Shown here: piece after piece, positions 1-11,843 of the stretch | Numbering within the stretch: the first letter of the stretch is position 1 | Layout: each line of letters starts with the position of its first letter | Source: Aquarana catesbeiana | Taxonomy: Eukaryota > Chordata > Amphibia > Anura > Ranidae | DNA: 64,000 nucleotides | Direction of reading: 5' to 3' | Assembly: GCF_042186555.1 (NCBI RefSeq) | Contig: NC_133331.1 | Coordinates: 1,599,395 to 1,663,394 of the forward strand | Position numbers and translations under genes: made by a program | Notes under the pieces: model-generated | Told to the model about the DNA's origin: nothing | What the model saw: only the letters and a program-made list of their open reading frames with translations | The model's database searches: none

Positions 1-1207
1 CAATCCTTTCAGTCATGGAGGCTCAACATTGGGGTTCCATAAATTCTGTAAATTGCAAACTTTATTCTGAACCCCGTTGAAGTCTATGGGGGACACATTT
101 TGGAAATCAATAATTATTGCTTTTGGGCCTAAAAAGCAAACAAAGGACCCAGGTAGGTGGGCACTGCCCCGGGAGGACATGTACCAATGCAATAAAACAT
201 ATTAAATGTACTGTTCAGGTCCTCCTTTTTATGTGACTTTGAAGGTGGCATTGGAATAACATCAATCTTTTCAGTTGTGGCTTAGGAGATGCCTTTAAGC
301 TATATGTGGGGCCTTGATACAATATGATTCTCACAAACTGCGTTGTAGATGCCACACCTGATTTATGTAACCAGCCATAGTGGGCATACATTGACCAATG
401 GGAGCGGCTCTTCAAAAAAATAAAGCTTAAGCCCTCAACTCTGTACACACTGGCCACTTACACAACAGTTTGATGGTATACCAGTAACAAACAAATGGCC
501 CCTGCCCCCACCTATAACTGGCCTTCACAGAAAGGAGCACATGGAAGGGCGAACGCATGAAAGACAAAACCAGAGGAAATTCCCAGCTCAACCCACCAAC
601 CAGTCTGCTTACCAACCGAATTAACCTGTCCAACAGTCTGTGGTAAAAAAACACGGGTTTAGTTAAGACACATTTGCAAACGCATGCGAAAGCTGCAAGG
701 CCTCTTCGTGGAACCCCGTATCGCTTCCATTCCTAAAACTACTAAATTTATGAGCGTCTCCATGGTGGGAGCACATGCATTCTATTGGATAGAGAAGGGG
801 CAGGTGGGCCCTTGCTGTGAAGGCAAGTTATAGGTGGGGGCAGGGGCCATCTCTATGTTAGTGGTGTAAATTTGGTCAGGTGACACACTTTGGGGGGGGG
901 GGCACACTGCCCTCTCAGGTACAAGCCGCAATGAGGAGGCCTCAGGTGAGTGACCTGAGGGAGGAATTCAGAGACCTGGGTGCTTGGAAGAAGCTGACGG
1001 AGGGAAGATGTCTGCCATAGATCTGTTTGGTATCACTTGGATTGGAAGGGGGGCTCCATCACATTGAAAGCTCTTGGGGACCTTGTGCTTTAGCTACCCC
1101 TCTGGTGCTTAGTACAGTCAGCTGTGGTTCTATTAAAGGGGACACCGTCTGGTGTCCTGAAGAGCTCTGTCCAGACACTTTCCTACTTAAAGGGAGTTTG
1201 CTCTAAT
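1..1207. other. Intergenic or intronic DNA without recognised genes
   Basis: Mixed-composition sequence with short poly-G and poly-A runs. Open frames are short and unlike known proteins. I see no splice-supported exon or identifiable element here. Confidence 0.5.
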
Positions 1208-1223
1208 GGCTCTACTACTACTT
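1208..1223. repeat. Left target-site duplication of the LINE
   Basis: GGCTCTACTACTACTT, identical to 2000-2015. It overlaps the start of the poly-T run, so the exact edge is uncertain by a base or two. Confidence 0.75.
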
Positions 1224-1999
1224 TTTTTTTTTTAATATCACAAAATAGATACATCCTTGGAGAGAAAACAACATAGGTTTCAATGCTCACAAATTTACAA
1301 CGTTTGTCTAGAAGCCAATAATTGCCTCTGGAAATACAAAAGGGGAAATATGAGGGAATGTAATAACTAAATAGACAGAGGCTTCTTTCTATGCGAGCAC
1401 ATGAATCAAAACATAAGAAAGAAAAAACGTTGCTTTAATTTGAAGAGAAAGATGAAAGAGAAAGAATAGAGGAGGGGGAATAGGGAAGAATAGATGATAG
1501 GAAAGAAAATAGATGAAGGACGAGGGATAGAAGATAGGGTATGGGATAGGGTGGGGGGGTTGTTGGCATGCATGTCAATATGTTGAAAAATATTGAAATA
1601 ATGGAATTTAGATAGCAATGCTTAATTGATAGACTTAAGGGGTTTGCATTATAATGTCCTTATAGGAGGAAGTGGACTGGAATTTTACCCAAGGGTGACC
1701 AAGTTAGCGAATGCTTCTTGGAAGTACCTTTAATGTTGTGGGTAATATTCTCCATGAGATGAACTTCATCTTCCTTTTGTAGCCAGACTTTTATAGACGG
1801 GGTTGTTGGTTGGCCCCATAGAGTAGGAATTAAAGCTTTGGCGGTGTTCAATAGGTGAGGAATGAATGAGCGTTTATATGAGCCTATCGGGGCATTTGTG
1901 GCATGGAAAAGAATAGTTATGGATCATTGGGTAGATTGACATCCGAAATCTGTAGGATCAGATTGCAAATGGCAGCCTAAAAGGGTCCAATGAGTGGGC
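1224..1999 (-). mobile_element. 5'-truncated L1/Tx1-type LINE, 3' end of ORF2, with target-site duplication
   Basis: The minus strand encodes an ORF2 C-terminus containing AKALIPTLWGQPTTPSIKVW and KHSLTWSPLGK, which resembles the region after the reverse transcriptase in L1-clade proteins. Its 3' tail is a poly-A (the T run at about 1222-1233 on the plus strand). Both ends are bordered by the 16-bp direct repeat GGCTCTACTACTACTT (1208-1223 and 2000-2015), the signature of target-primed insertion. Only the last ~780 bp were inserted. Confidence 0.7.
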
Positions 2000-2015
2000 G
2001 GCTCTACTACTACTT
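2000..2015. repeat. Right target-site duplication of the LINE
   Basis: GGCTCTACTACTACTT, identical to 1208-1223 and immediately left of a hairpin MITE. Confidence 0.75.
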
Positions 2016-2017
2016 AA

Positions 2018-2424
2018 AGTGCAAGTTCACCTTTACAGAAGGTGAACTTACACAGGACACCCTCCTCACACCCCCCAGTCCCACTGACCTGCAGCATGGA
2101 GATCTCCCGTTATGAGCCCCGCTATAGCCGCCTCACCGCTCTGGGGCTTAGAAATCCCCTTGGCATTCATGTGTCTTCTTCCCCGCTGAGAGGATGGTCT
2201 ACGGGGGGCACCGACCAATTAGAATGCTCCTAAACATCCCTCCTGATGGGGTACATTTAGGAGATTAAGCTGCGGGGATTTCCAAGCCATGGACCGGTGA
2301 GGCGGCTATACCAGGGCTGAAGATGGGAGATCGCCGAGCTGCGTGTCAGCGGGACTAGTGGGGTGAGGAGGGGTCCGGTGTAAGTTCACCTTACAGATTT
2401 TTCTGTAAAGGTGAACTTACCCTT
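2018..2424. mobile_element. Hairpin MITE with arms of about 150 bp
   Basis: The left end (AGTGCAAGTTCACCTTTACAG) is mirrored by the right end (TTCTGTAAAGGTGAACTTACC). The inner sequence around 2080-2165 (GAGATCTCCCGTTATGAGCC and onward) is mirrored imperfectly at 2275-2345. Long imperfect inverted arms without a coding frame fit a non-autonomous DNA transposon. Each terminus also holds a short internal hairpin (TTCACCTTTACAGAAGGTGAA). Confidence 0.6.
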
Positions 2425-4063
2425 GAAGCTGCAGTCCACTGTTTGTTACAAGTGCGGACTTCATTGTAGCTTCTCCTGAAAGGAAGTCCTCAGTTGTACA
2501 GTTCTTATCTTTGGAGTATCCCACCACTTCCCTCATCCCTATCCAAATTCTCCAAAAACAAAAAAAAACAACATCCCTTAGACTGGTCCTTGATGAAATG
2601 AGTGAATGAGCCTGTTGGGTGCCTGGCTGTGGGGCAGAAGTTGGGAAGACCTGGTCAGTAATCCCTACAGGAGCAGGACTACATTAATTTATCTGCTTAG
2701 TGCATACATATACCATTGTGTCCTTCAGCCTTTGCCTGCAGCATAACAGCCCATATCAGCCTTGGTAAACACAGAATTATGCACCAAATATCTGAGCAGG
2801 AGCAGCACTTCAATTCAAAAGTGGATAACAAAAGGCCCACACTCATTGTCGGGACAAGGCTGTTTGAGCACCCTGGGTGAAAAGCCCAAAGTTGCCCCCC
2901 CTGACCTTCCTCATGAAATGTAAACTAGTTCTGTTGCAGAATAGGTTTCAGGTCCTGCACTTTTTGAACTCCCATCATCATCATCATCCTCCAGTTTATA
3001 ATCTGTAGTGCACCACAGAGGCAGATGTTATTTTTTTGCCCAGAAGGCCATGCCTGCCTTCCACCAGCATGAGCAATGGAATAGTCTATGTTTTGTTGGT
3101 CCACGCTGTCAGGGTACGCATGACCTCAGATATGTGGTCCAGAATTCCAGGGCTGGAATGGTATATCACCTTCACAGAACACTGGAGAAACAAGATGGAA
3201 TCTATGTAGGATGTAGGACAGTCAGGGCACAACGTTGGAACTGGTGATACCACCCCATGACCTTCACTTTGGTGATGATAATAGTGCGGTCATGTCTCCC
3301 CCTTCTACTCAATGGCCTCAGGCAGTGACTCCTTAAAATCTCCATTCCCCTTAATTGGAATGATCCACATTAGGTATAGAGATAAGACAGAGAGAGAAAA
3401 TACTATGAAGCTGTCAGACCCAGACAGAATTCACAAGAATAATTGTGTAAGACTTCTTTGGGCCATCATCAGCATTACTGCACCACAACCAGGTGACACT
3501 ATTCAAAGGGTCATCATTACAACATTCAATGAAAGTCAAATGTTCCTTCTCAGGATCTTTCATTATTAAGATAAGTTCCTTGTTTCTTTTGGCAGAACAC
3601 CAAAATGTGTATAAACATTATTTATCTCATAAATTTGAAGGCTGACCCCAAATGTTCGTTCTATTTTGTGTGCATGTTAAATGACTTGCTCCATTGTCTC
3701 ACCTATTTTTAATTTTTTTTGCAAACTTGCCCAAAATGTTAGGTTATCTCAGAAGTTTGCAACCCCCTCCACATCTGCCAGAGGTGACATGCAAGGGTAT
3801 GCAAGGGAAATCCTGGGAGATCCAGACACATTAAAGCCAGCCGGCAGCTGTGGCTGTATACAGAGACAGCAGTGCTGCTGGTTCCAGAGCCCACCTCTAT
3901 TCCCACCGGTGTTGGTTCCTACCCACCTGTTAGAAGTGCAACAGCATGTACTATGCACTTTGAACTATAGATGGCGCTGTAGTGATATACTAGCTTTTGT
4001 GTGTTTTGATATGTTTGTATGTTTCTACACAGGAAGGACGTTTTTTTTTCTCTGCTCTCTCCT
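2425..4063. other. Unclassified region
   Basis: Short open frames occur at 3008-3247, 3312-3569 and 3681-4067. The first follows an acceptor-like tract (atttttttgcccag) and reads KAMPAFHQHEQWNSLCFVG, but I could not match it to a family. A (CAT)n run lies near 2970. The stretch may hold a decayed retrocopy; nothing is certain. Confidence 0.35.
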
Positions 4064-4816
4064 GTAATACTGTTCTCACACATGTAATGCTGTTCTCACA
4101 CATGTAATGCTGTTCTCACACAGGTAATGCTGTTCTCACACATGTAATGCTGTTCTCACACAGGTAATGCTGTTCTCACACATGTAATGCTGTTCTCACA
4201 CAGGTAATGCTGTTCTCACACATGTAATACTGTTCTCACACAGGTAATGCTGTTCTCACACGTGTAATGCTGTTCTCACGTATATAATGCTGTTCTCACA
4301 CATGTAATGCTGTTCTCACACATGTAATGCTGTGCTCACATATATAATGCTGTTCTCACACGTGTAATGCTGTTCTCACATATATATTGCTGTTCTCACA
4401 CACGTAATGCTGTTCTCCCACGTGTAATGCTGTTCTCACATATATAATGCTGTTCTCACACATGTAATACTGTTCTCACACATGTAATGCTGTTCTCACA
4501 CATGTAATGCTGTTCTCACACACGTAATGCTGTTCTCACGTATATAATGCTGTTCTCACACATGTAATACTGTTCTCACACATGTAATGCTGTTCTCACA
4601 CATGTAATGCTGTTCTCACACATGTAATGCTGTTCTCACACATGTAATGCTGTTCTCACATATATAATGCTGTTCTCACACGTGTAATGCTGTTCTCACA
4701 TATATATTGCTGTTCTCACACATGTAATGCTGTTCTCACACAGGTAATGCTGTTCTCACACAGGTAATACTGTTCTCACACATGTAATGCTGTTCTCACA
4801 TATGTAATGCTGTTCT
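4064..4816. repeat. 20-bp tandem array, about 38 units
   Basis: The unit is close to TAATGCTGTTCTCACACATG. The last positions vary (CACATG, CACAGG, TATATA, CACGTG). The variants are interspersed rather than blocked. Confidence 0.95.
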
Positions 4817-4970
4817 CTTATGCAGGTAACGCTGAATTCTAAATTCCTGTTACCACTTAACCAACACCAGCTCCCTCCACAGTGAAGGTGTGTCCAGTTG
4901 GATGCCCCTGGCTGCTTGTTCTCACTTTGGAAGGGTAATTATGTACCGGTATTTTCCTGTTCTCTTTTAG

Positions 4971-5133
4971 ATTGATCCAGGTGGAGGCCAGGCTTTATTG
5001 TCAGTGTGCCTGCTCTCCCTCGGGACGTTCCTCTCCCTCCGCCGCCATGCACCGGCCTCAGGTTGGAGAGGACACTATTATAGCCAAAGAACTTTATCTG
5101 CAAATGGCTGTAAATGACTTCCATGGCTATTAA
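4971..5133 (+). CDS. Candidate terminal coding exon, unidentified gene
   Basis: A strong acceptor (tttcctgttctcttttag) is followed by 53 codons open to a TAA at 5131-5133. The frame needs two bases from an upstream exon. The product begins LIQVEARLYCQCACSPSG and ends LYLQMAVNDFHGY. The Cys-rich start and the balanced composition of the second half look protein-like rather than repeat-like. I do not recognise the family. The 20-bp array ends about 150 bp upstream and no convincing partner exon was found. A chance frame of this length is possible. Confidence 0.27.
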
Positions 5134-5640
5134 CTCCTTCCAATCCTTCCAATCTCTTGTGAGTGCCTCACTGTGATGTTGGATATAATGTGGAGGGAGA
5201 AGGTTTTAAGGGATTTTCTAACAGCTATTGGGAACTTCTATGTTAGGCTACATTCACATGGGTGTTTAGCCGGTGGTGGAACTACCAGGGTCACAAAGGC
5301 CGCACTTGCCCTGGCGTTCCTCCACTGCAGGGGGGACCCCAAGACAGCTGCAGGACTGTAAGATTTGAGTCACACTGATGTGACCCTAAAACCATGCAAC
5401 TTGCATGCGATTTCCCCGCAACTTGTTTGTAAATTCTGAGCAACTTTCTTTTGCGACTTTTGTAATTTAACATTGTAGTCTATGGCACTCAAATCCAGAC
5501 AAGAGGAAAATGCCCCGGGACCAATGGAAAGGGCCCTGGCTGTCAGGGGGGCCCTTCTAGGTTTTGTGAACCAGGGCCCAAAAGGTTCTAGTTATGTCTC
5601 GGCGTGAAGGTGCAGGAATTATGGCTGATGTGAGATGTTA
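5134..5640. other. Unclassified interspersed repeat-like DNA
   Basis: Contains phrases such as GGCTACATTCACATGGGTG, common in frog interspersed repeats. No gene is supported. Confidence 0.35.
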
Positions 5641-6045
5641 GGGTGCAAGAATTGGGGTTGATCTGAGGTCTGAAGGTTCAGGAGTTGTGATCTGAAGTGT
5701 TAAGGTGCAGGAATTGGGGTGATCTGAGGAGCAAAGGTGCAGGAATTGGGGTGATCTGAGGAGCAAAGGTGCAGGAATTGGGGTGATCTGAGGTCTGGAG
5801 GTGCAGGAATTGGGGTGATCTGAGGAGCAAAGGTGCAGGAATTGGGGTGATCTGAGGAGTGAAGGTGCAGGAATTGGGGTGATCTGAGGTGTGGAGGTTC
5901 AGGAGTTGTGATCTGAGGTGTTAAGGTGCAGGAATTGGGGTGATCTGAGGTGTGGAGGTTCAGGAGTTGTGATCTGAGGTGTTAAGGTGTAGGAATTGGG
6001 GTGATCTGAGGTGTGGAGGTTCAGGAATTGGGGTGATCTGAGGTA
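5640..6045. repeat. 32-bp tandem array with variants
   Basis: The core GGTGCAGGAATTGGGGTGAT recurs about every 32 bp, with a variant block (GGTTCAGGAGTTGTGATCTG) alternating in the right half. Confidence 0.9.
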
Positions 6046-6600
6046 TGTGTGTGCGCGCGTGCGCGGGGGCACATGGACCTTTAAAAGAACAGCAGTTGCA
6101 CTTGCGCGGTGCTGTTTGATCTGCAGCTTCCAGTGTCCTGGGACCTGTACCCGCTATCTGATTACCTGTACTGACCCGGCTCTGCTGACTCCTGATATCT
6201 CCAATCCTGACCTCGGCCTGCCTTGACTCTGCTAAAGACTTTCTGCTTGATATCCTGTTGCCAACCACTGCCTGTTCATCTGCCCCCCGCTCCAGCTTAC
6301 TGCCTTGCTCTGTCTGATTACCTGTGTTGACCCGGCTTGTCTCACCCGGCTCCAACCTGCTGCTGATCCTTCACCATCCAGCTCACCGGGTCACTGACCT
6401 GCATCATCCTCCCCTGTCATCCCCATCCCGGTCCTTCCTGGTGGTTCATCATCAGCCCATCCATGCCGGCTACCACAGATCTCACAGGCACTATTACCTC
6501 ACTCCGCTCTCAAGGCCACTGTCCCAACTCCAGTGACTCCTGAGCCAGAGAGGTTTCCTCCTACAAGTCAGGCTCTACTACGAGGTACGTAACAGAGGGT
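6046..6600 (+). other. Possible LTR-retrotransposon leader or LTR fragment
   Basis: Starts GC-rich and runs through CT-rich sequence rich in TGACCCGGCT-type phrases to GGTACGTAACAGAGG. This style resembles LTR-element leaders in frogs, but no coding region or paired LTR is seen. Confidence 0.2.
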
Positions 6601-6837
6601 CAGACAAGCATGTCCAGAATAATCCTGGAACGGAGTCCCTGGAAATTAATCACCATGCTCTTCCTATTAGGATGCTCCTTCACTGCCCACGGGATCCTTG
6701 TTACTCACATAAAGGTGAAAAGGAATAGAAGGGGCGTAACATAGTTTAGTATTTTGGGTAAAGTTTAATGTCTAAAAGGTATTACACTCACTTGGTTTAA
6801 AATCAAAATCAGCAATAAAACAGAGAACGTTTCTAAC

Positions 6838-6992
6838 CAACAAAATGGCTGCTGTGTCCTGGTGCACGATGATGTCATACGTCACAACTCCTCCCTACGT
6901 GTTTCGTCATTAATGATGTCGTCAGGGCCATGTCATTGATGTTGAAACGTGTGATGTCATCATGCACCAGGACGTGGTGGCCATTTTGTTGT
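6838..6992. mobile_element. Hairpin MITE, about 155 bp
   Basis: The left arm CAACAAAATGGCTGCTGTGT and CCTGGTGCACGATGATGTCA is mirrored by TGACATC-ATGCACCAGG and GGCCATTTTGTTG on the right. The centre contains the ACGTGTTTCGTCATTAATGA phrase often seen in frog MITEs. Confidence 0.65.
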
Positions 6993-7414
6993 TTTTTTTA
7001 GGAGCCCTGTTGGGGGACTGTTAGTGAAATATCAGGGGTCTAAACAGACCCCTGATGTCTCACTTTTGAGACAGGGGAGCAGGGAAGCACACAAGGGGCC
7101 TCGCACCAGTAGGAAGGGGAACCAGGCTGGACAGGAGGGACAGTGGGGGTGGCATTTACTAGAACTGATTGGCTGAATGCGGGTGGGAGGGACAGGAGGA
7201 AAGGCTGTCTTTCAGAGGCTTCAGGAGGAAATGACAACCATCTCAAATGAATGCCCCTTATAAGAAGGTGGACTTGGTTTCACTTTTGTTGCTGCGGCAC
7301 TTCATCACACACTTCTGTGCAACAAAAGTACGCTCCAGAGCACCCTAGATGTAGCACCCCATTTTTTGGTGCAGCTGTTTTACTGATCACTTTCATTAAC
7401 TATTGGGTGTCCAT

Positions 7415-8579
7415 CAGGGGCGGACTGATAACTCATGGGGCCCCCAGGCAATCAGAGATTATGGGGCCACACAGTATACACACACACAGTATACAATCAC
7501 ACAGTATACACACACACAGTATACAATCACACAGTATACACACACACAGTATACAATCACACAGTATACAATCACACAGTATACAATCACACAGTATACA
7601 CACACACAGTATACAATCACACAGTATACACACACACAGTATACAATCACACAGTATACAATCACACAGTATACAATCACACAGTATACACACACACAGT
7701 ATACAATCACACAGTATACACACACACACAGTATACAATCACACAGTATACAATCACACAGTATACAATCACACAGTATACAATCACACAGTATACAATC
7801 ACACAGTATACACACACACAGTATACACACACACAGTATACAATCACACAGTATACACACACACAGTATACAATCACACAGTATACACACACACAGTATA
7901 CAATCACACAGTATACAATCACACAGTATACAATCACACAGTATACACACACACAGTATACAATCACACAGTATACACACACACAGTATACAATCACACA
8001 GTATACAATCACACAGTATACAATCACACAGTATACACACACACAGTATACAATCACACAGTATACACACACACAGTATACAATCACACAGTATACACAC
8101 ACACAGTATACACACACACAGTATACAATCACACAGTATACAATCACACAGTATACACACACACAGTATACAATCACACAGTATACACACACACAGTATA
8201 CACACACACAGTATACAATCACACAGTATACAATCACACAGTATACACACACACAGTATACACACACACAGTATACACACACACAGTATACAATCACACA
8301 GTATACACACACACAGTATACACACACACAGTATACACACACACAGTATACAATCACACAGTATACAATCACACAGTATACAATCACACAGTATACAATC
8401 ACACAGTATACACACACACAGTATACAATCACACAGTATACAAAGACAGATGTAAAAAAAAACACAGATTTATACATACTGTCCCTGGTTTTACTGAGGC
8501 TGGCAACCCTGAAGGGGCCCCCTAGTGGCCCAGGGCCCTGGGGCAGTGCCCGAGTCGCTCAATGTTCAGTACGCCCCTA
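7415..8579. mobile_element. hAT-type MITE expanded by an internal 15-bp array
   Basis: The ends are inverted: CAGGGGCGGACTGA on the left and TCAGTACGCCCCTA on the right. An 8-bp direct repeat, GTGTCCAT, flanks it at 7407-7414 and 8580-8587, as in the hAT superfamily. The interior carries GGGGCCC-rich ends that match, in opposite orientation, the element at 52640-53030. Most of its 1165 bp is the 15-bp array. Confidence 0.8.
7472..8442. repeat. 15-bp tandem array with two alternating variants, about 65 units
   Basis: Units are ACAGTATACACACAC or ACAGTATACAATCAC, mixed irregularly. Because 15 is divisible by 3, long frames stay open on both strands (up to 424 codons); these are not genes. Confidence 0.97.
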
Positions 8580-8800
8580 GTGTCCATACTTTACCACTGG
8601 CTGAAGGGGGCCCTACATGCACTTTAGACAACAGCCCGCCCGCTGAATGTGCCATGTCCGAGATGGTCTTCACCACAGTGATAAGCGGCATTTTATTCAC
8701 CTGAGGTGTGGGGTAGTTTAGGTGAACAATGTATGTAAAACACTTAAGGGGTTGGTTTTTAAAATATACAGTAAGGTGTTGGGACAATACACACAGTATA

Positions 8801-9158
8801 TTACCAAAAGTATTGGGACGCCTGCTTTTACATGACCTTTAATGACATCCCAGTCTTAGTCCAGAGGGTTCAATATTGAGTTGGCTCCGCCCTTTGCAGC
8901 TATAACAGCTTCAACTCTTCTGGGAAGGCCGTCCACAAGGTTTAGGAGGGTGTCTATGGGAATGTTTGACCATTCTTCCAGAAGAGCATTTGTGAGGTCA
9001 GGCACTGATGTTGGATGAGAAGGCCTGGCTCGCAGTCTCTGCTCTAATTCATCCCAAAGGTGTTCTATGGGGTTGAGGTCAGGACTCTGTGCAGGCCAGT
9101 CAAGTTCCTCCACCCCAAACTCGCTCATCCATGTCTTTATAGAGCTTGCTTTGTGCAC
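8801..9158 (-). pseudogene. Tc1-like transposase, C-terminal half (relic T1)
   Basis: The left terminus TTACCAAAAGTATTGGGACG is a Tc1-type inverted-repeat end. The minus strand encodes SSIKTWMSEFGVEELDWPAQ, then SPDLNPIEHLWDELEQRLRA, the segment carrying the last catalytic Glu (PIEHLW) of a DDE transposase, and ends GGANSILN. The N-terminal DNA-binding domain is absent. At about 9158 the sequence flips to plus-strand transposase (TGGTCCAAATCATTTGG) and then enters the G-rich array. It is inactive. Confidence 0.8.
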
Positions 9159-9174
9159 TGGTCCAAATCATTTG

Positions 9175-10780
9175 GTGGCGTGGGGATTATGGTGTGGGGA
9201 GGGGATTATGGTGTGGGGGTGGAGGGGGGATTATGGTGTGGAGGGGGAATTATGGTGTGGGGGTGGAGGGGGGATTATGGTGTGTGGAGGTGGGGGGGAT
9301 TATGGTGTGGGGGGAGGGGGATTATGGTGTGGGGGGTTGGAGGGGGGATTATGGTGTGGAGGGGGGATTATGGTGTGGGGGGTGGAGGGGGGATTATGGT
9401 GTGGGGGGTGGAGGGGGGATTATGGTGTGGAGGGGTGGAGGGGGGATTATGGTGTGGGGGAGGGGTAATTATGGTGTGGAGGGGTGGAGGGGGGATTATG
9501 GTGTGTGGGTGGAGGGGGGATTATGGTGTGTGGGGGTGAAGGGGGGATTATGGTGTGGAGGGGTGGAGGGGGGATTATGGTGTGGAGGGGTGGAGGGGGG
9601 ATTATGGTTTGTGGGTGGAGGGGGGATTATGGTGTGGGGGGGGAGGGGGGATTATGGTGTGTGGGGGTGAAGGGGGGATTACGGTGTGGGGGGGACGGGG
9701 GATTATGGTGTGGGGGGGTGGAGGGGGTATTATGGTGTGGGGTGGAGTGGGATTATGGTGTGGGGGGAGGGGGGATTATGGTGTGGGGTGGTGGAGGGGG
9801 GATTATGGTGTGGGGGGAGGGGGGATTATGGTGTGGGGGTGGAGGGGGGATTATGGTGTGGGGGGGTGGAGGGGGGATTATGGTGTGAGGAGGTGGGGGG
9901 GATTATGGTGTGAGGAGGTGGGGGGGATTATGGTGTGTGGGGGGGGATTATGGTGTGGGGGGTGGAGGGTTGATTATGGGGTGGAGAGGGGATTATGGTG
10001 TGGGGGGGTGAAGGGGGGATTATGGTGTGGGGGGTGGAGGGGGATTATGGTGTGGGGGGGTGAAGGGGGTATTATGGTGTGGGGGGTGGAGGGGGATTAT
10101 GGTGTGGGGGGAGGGGGGGATTATGGTGTGGGGGGAGGGGGGATTATGGTGTGTGGGGGTGAAGGGGGGATTATGGTGTGGGGGGAGGGGGGATTATGGT
10201 GTGGGGGGGTGGAGGGGGGATTATGGTGTGAGGGGAGGGGGGATTATGGTGTGTGGGTGGAGGGGGTATTATGGTGTGTGGGTGGAGGGGGATTATGGTG
10301 TGGGGGGGGGATTATGGTGTGGGGGGGTGGAGGGGGTATTATGGTGTGTGGGTGGAGGGGGATTATGGTGTGGGGGGGAGGGGGGATTATGGTATGGGGG
10401 GTTGGAGGGGGGATTATGGTGTGGGGTGGTGGAGGGGGTATTATAGTGTGGGGGGAGGGGGGATTATGGTGTGGGGTGGTGGAGGGGGTATTATGGTGTG
10501 GGGGGGAGGGGGGATTATGGTGTGGGGGGTGGAGGGGGATTATGGTGTGGGGGGAGGGGGGATTATGGTGTGGGGGGGAGGAGGGGGTATTATGGTGTGG
10601 GGGGGTGGAGGGGGTATTATGGTGTGGGGGGGAGGGGGGATTATGGTGTGGGGTGGAGTGGGATTATGGTGTGGGGGAGGGGGGATTGTGGTGTGGGGTG
10701 GTGGAGGGGGTATTATGGTGTGGGGGGGTGGAGGGGGTATTATGGTGTGGGGGGGGAGGGGGGATTATGGTGTGGGGTTG
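9175..10780 (+). repeat. G-rich minisatellite derived from Tc1 transposase, block 1
   Basis: Units of roughly 21-30 bp share GGGGATTATGGTGTGGGG followed by variable GGTGGAGGG or GGAGGG. The array begins and ends inside transposase sequence: it enters from GGTGGCGTGGGGATTATGG and exits into TGGTGTGGGGTTGTTTTTCA, which encodes the conserved IMVWGCFS of Tc1 transposases. The long plus frames are repeats of IMVWGGGG, not a gene. Confidence 0.93.
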
Positions 10781-10955
10781 TTTTTCAGGGGTTGGGCTTG
10801 GCACAGTATACAAGCTGTTTTACTACGCCGCAATTGTAGAAGGAGAGACCAGGCAGGTTTAAGGAAAGTGTATTATTTTACAGAAAATAAGTTAGAAATA
10901 TTGATACATTTTGTAAGCAGCTTAAGTGGGCGGCAATTTAGGAAGGACAGGTCAG
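10781..10955 (+). other. Array-exit segment, first copy
   Basis: Begins with transposase-like GGTTGTTTTTCAGGGGTTGG, then diverges into unrelated sequence (TATACAAGCTGTTTTACTAC). The same segment recurs at 11842-12018, so it was duplicated together with part of the array. Confidence 0.8.
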
Positions 10956-11843
10956 GTGTGGGGGGTGGAGGGTTGATTATGGGGTGGAGAGGGGATTATG
11001 GTGTGGGGGGGTGAAGGGGGGATTATGGTGTGGGGGGTGGAGGGGGATTATGGTGTGGGGGGGTGAAGGGGGTATTATGGTGTGGGGGGTGGAGGGGGAT
11101 TATGGTGTGGGGGGAGGGGGGGATTATGGTGTGGGGGGAGGGGGGATTATGGTGTGTGGGGGTGAAGGGGGGATTATAGTGTGGGGGGAGGGGGGATTAT
11201 GGTGTGGGGGGGTGGAGGGGGGATTATGGTGTGAGGGGAGGGGGGATTATGGTGTGTGGGTGGAGGGGGTATTATGGTGTGTGGGTGGAGGGGGGATTAT
11301 GGTGTGGGGGGGTGGAGGGGGTATTATGGTGTGTGGGTGGAGGGGGATTATGGTGTGGGGGGGAGGGGGGATTATGGTGTGGGGGGTTGGAGGGGGGATT
11401 ATGGTGTGGGGTGGTGGAGGGGGTATTATGGTGTGGGGGGGGAGGGGGGATTATGGTGTGGGGGGAGGGGGGATTATGGTGTGGGGTGGTGGAGGGGGTA
11501 TTATGGTGTGGGGGGGAGGGGGGATTATGGTGTGGGGGGTGGAGGGGGGATTATGGTGTGGGGGGTGGAGGGGGATTATGGTGTGGGGGGAGGGGGGATT
11601 ATGGTGTGGGGGGGAGGAGGGGGTATTATGGTGTGGGGGGGTGGAGGGGGTATTATGGTGTGGGGGTGGTGGAGGGGGTATTATGGTGTGGGGGGGAGGG
11701 GGGATTATGGTGTGGGGTGGAGTGGGATTATGGTGTGGGGGAGGGGGGATTGTGGTGTGGGGTGGTGGAGGGGGTATTATGGTGTGGGGGGGTGGAGGGG
11801 GTATTATGGTGTGGGGGGGAGGGGGGATTATGGTGTGGGGTTG
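10956..11843 (+). repeat. G-rich minisatellite, block 2
   Basis: Same unit family as 9175-10780. It restarts with the marker GGAGGGTTGATTATGGGG, also found at about 9965, giving a spacing of 1003 bp. The right-hand markers are 1063 bp apart, so the copies differ by a few units. The block closes with a second exit segment at 11842-12018. Confidence 0.93.

Noticed and set aside
3008..3247. Plus frame KAMPAFHQHEQWNS as a real exon
   Set aside because: Acceptor-like tract present, but no family match, no donor in register and no partner exon; left as unclassified.
7251..8525. 424-codon open frame with THTVYNHTVY repeats
   Set aside because: It is a translation of a 15-bp tandem array inside an hAT MITE; all frames on both strands are equally open.
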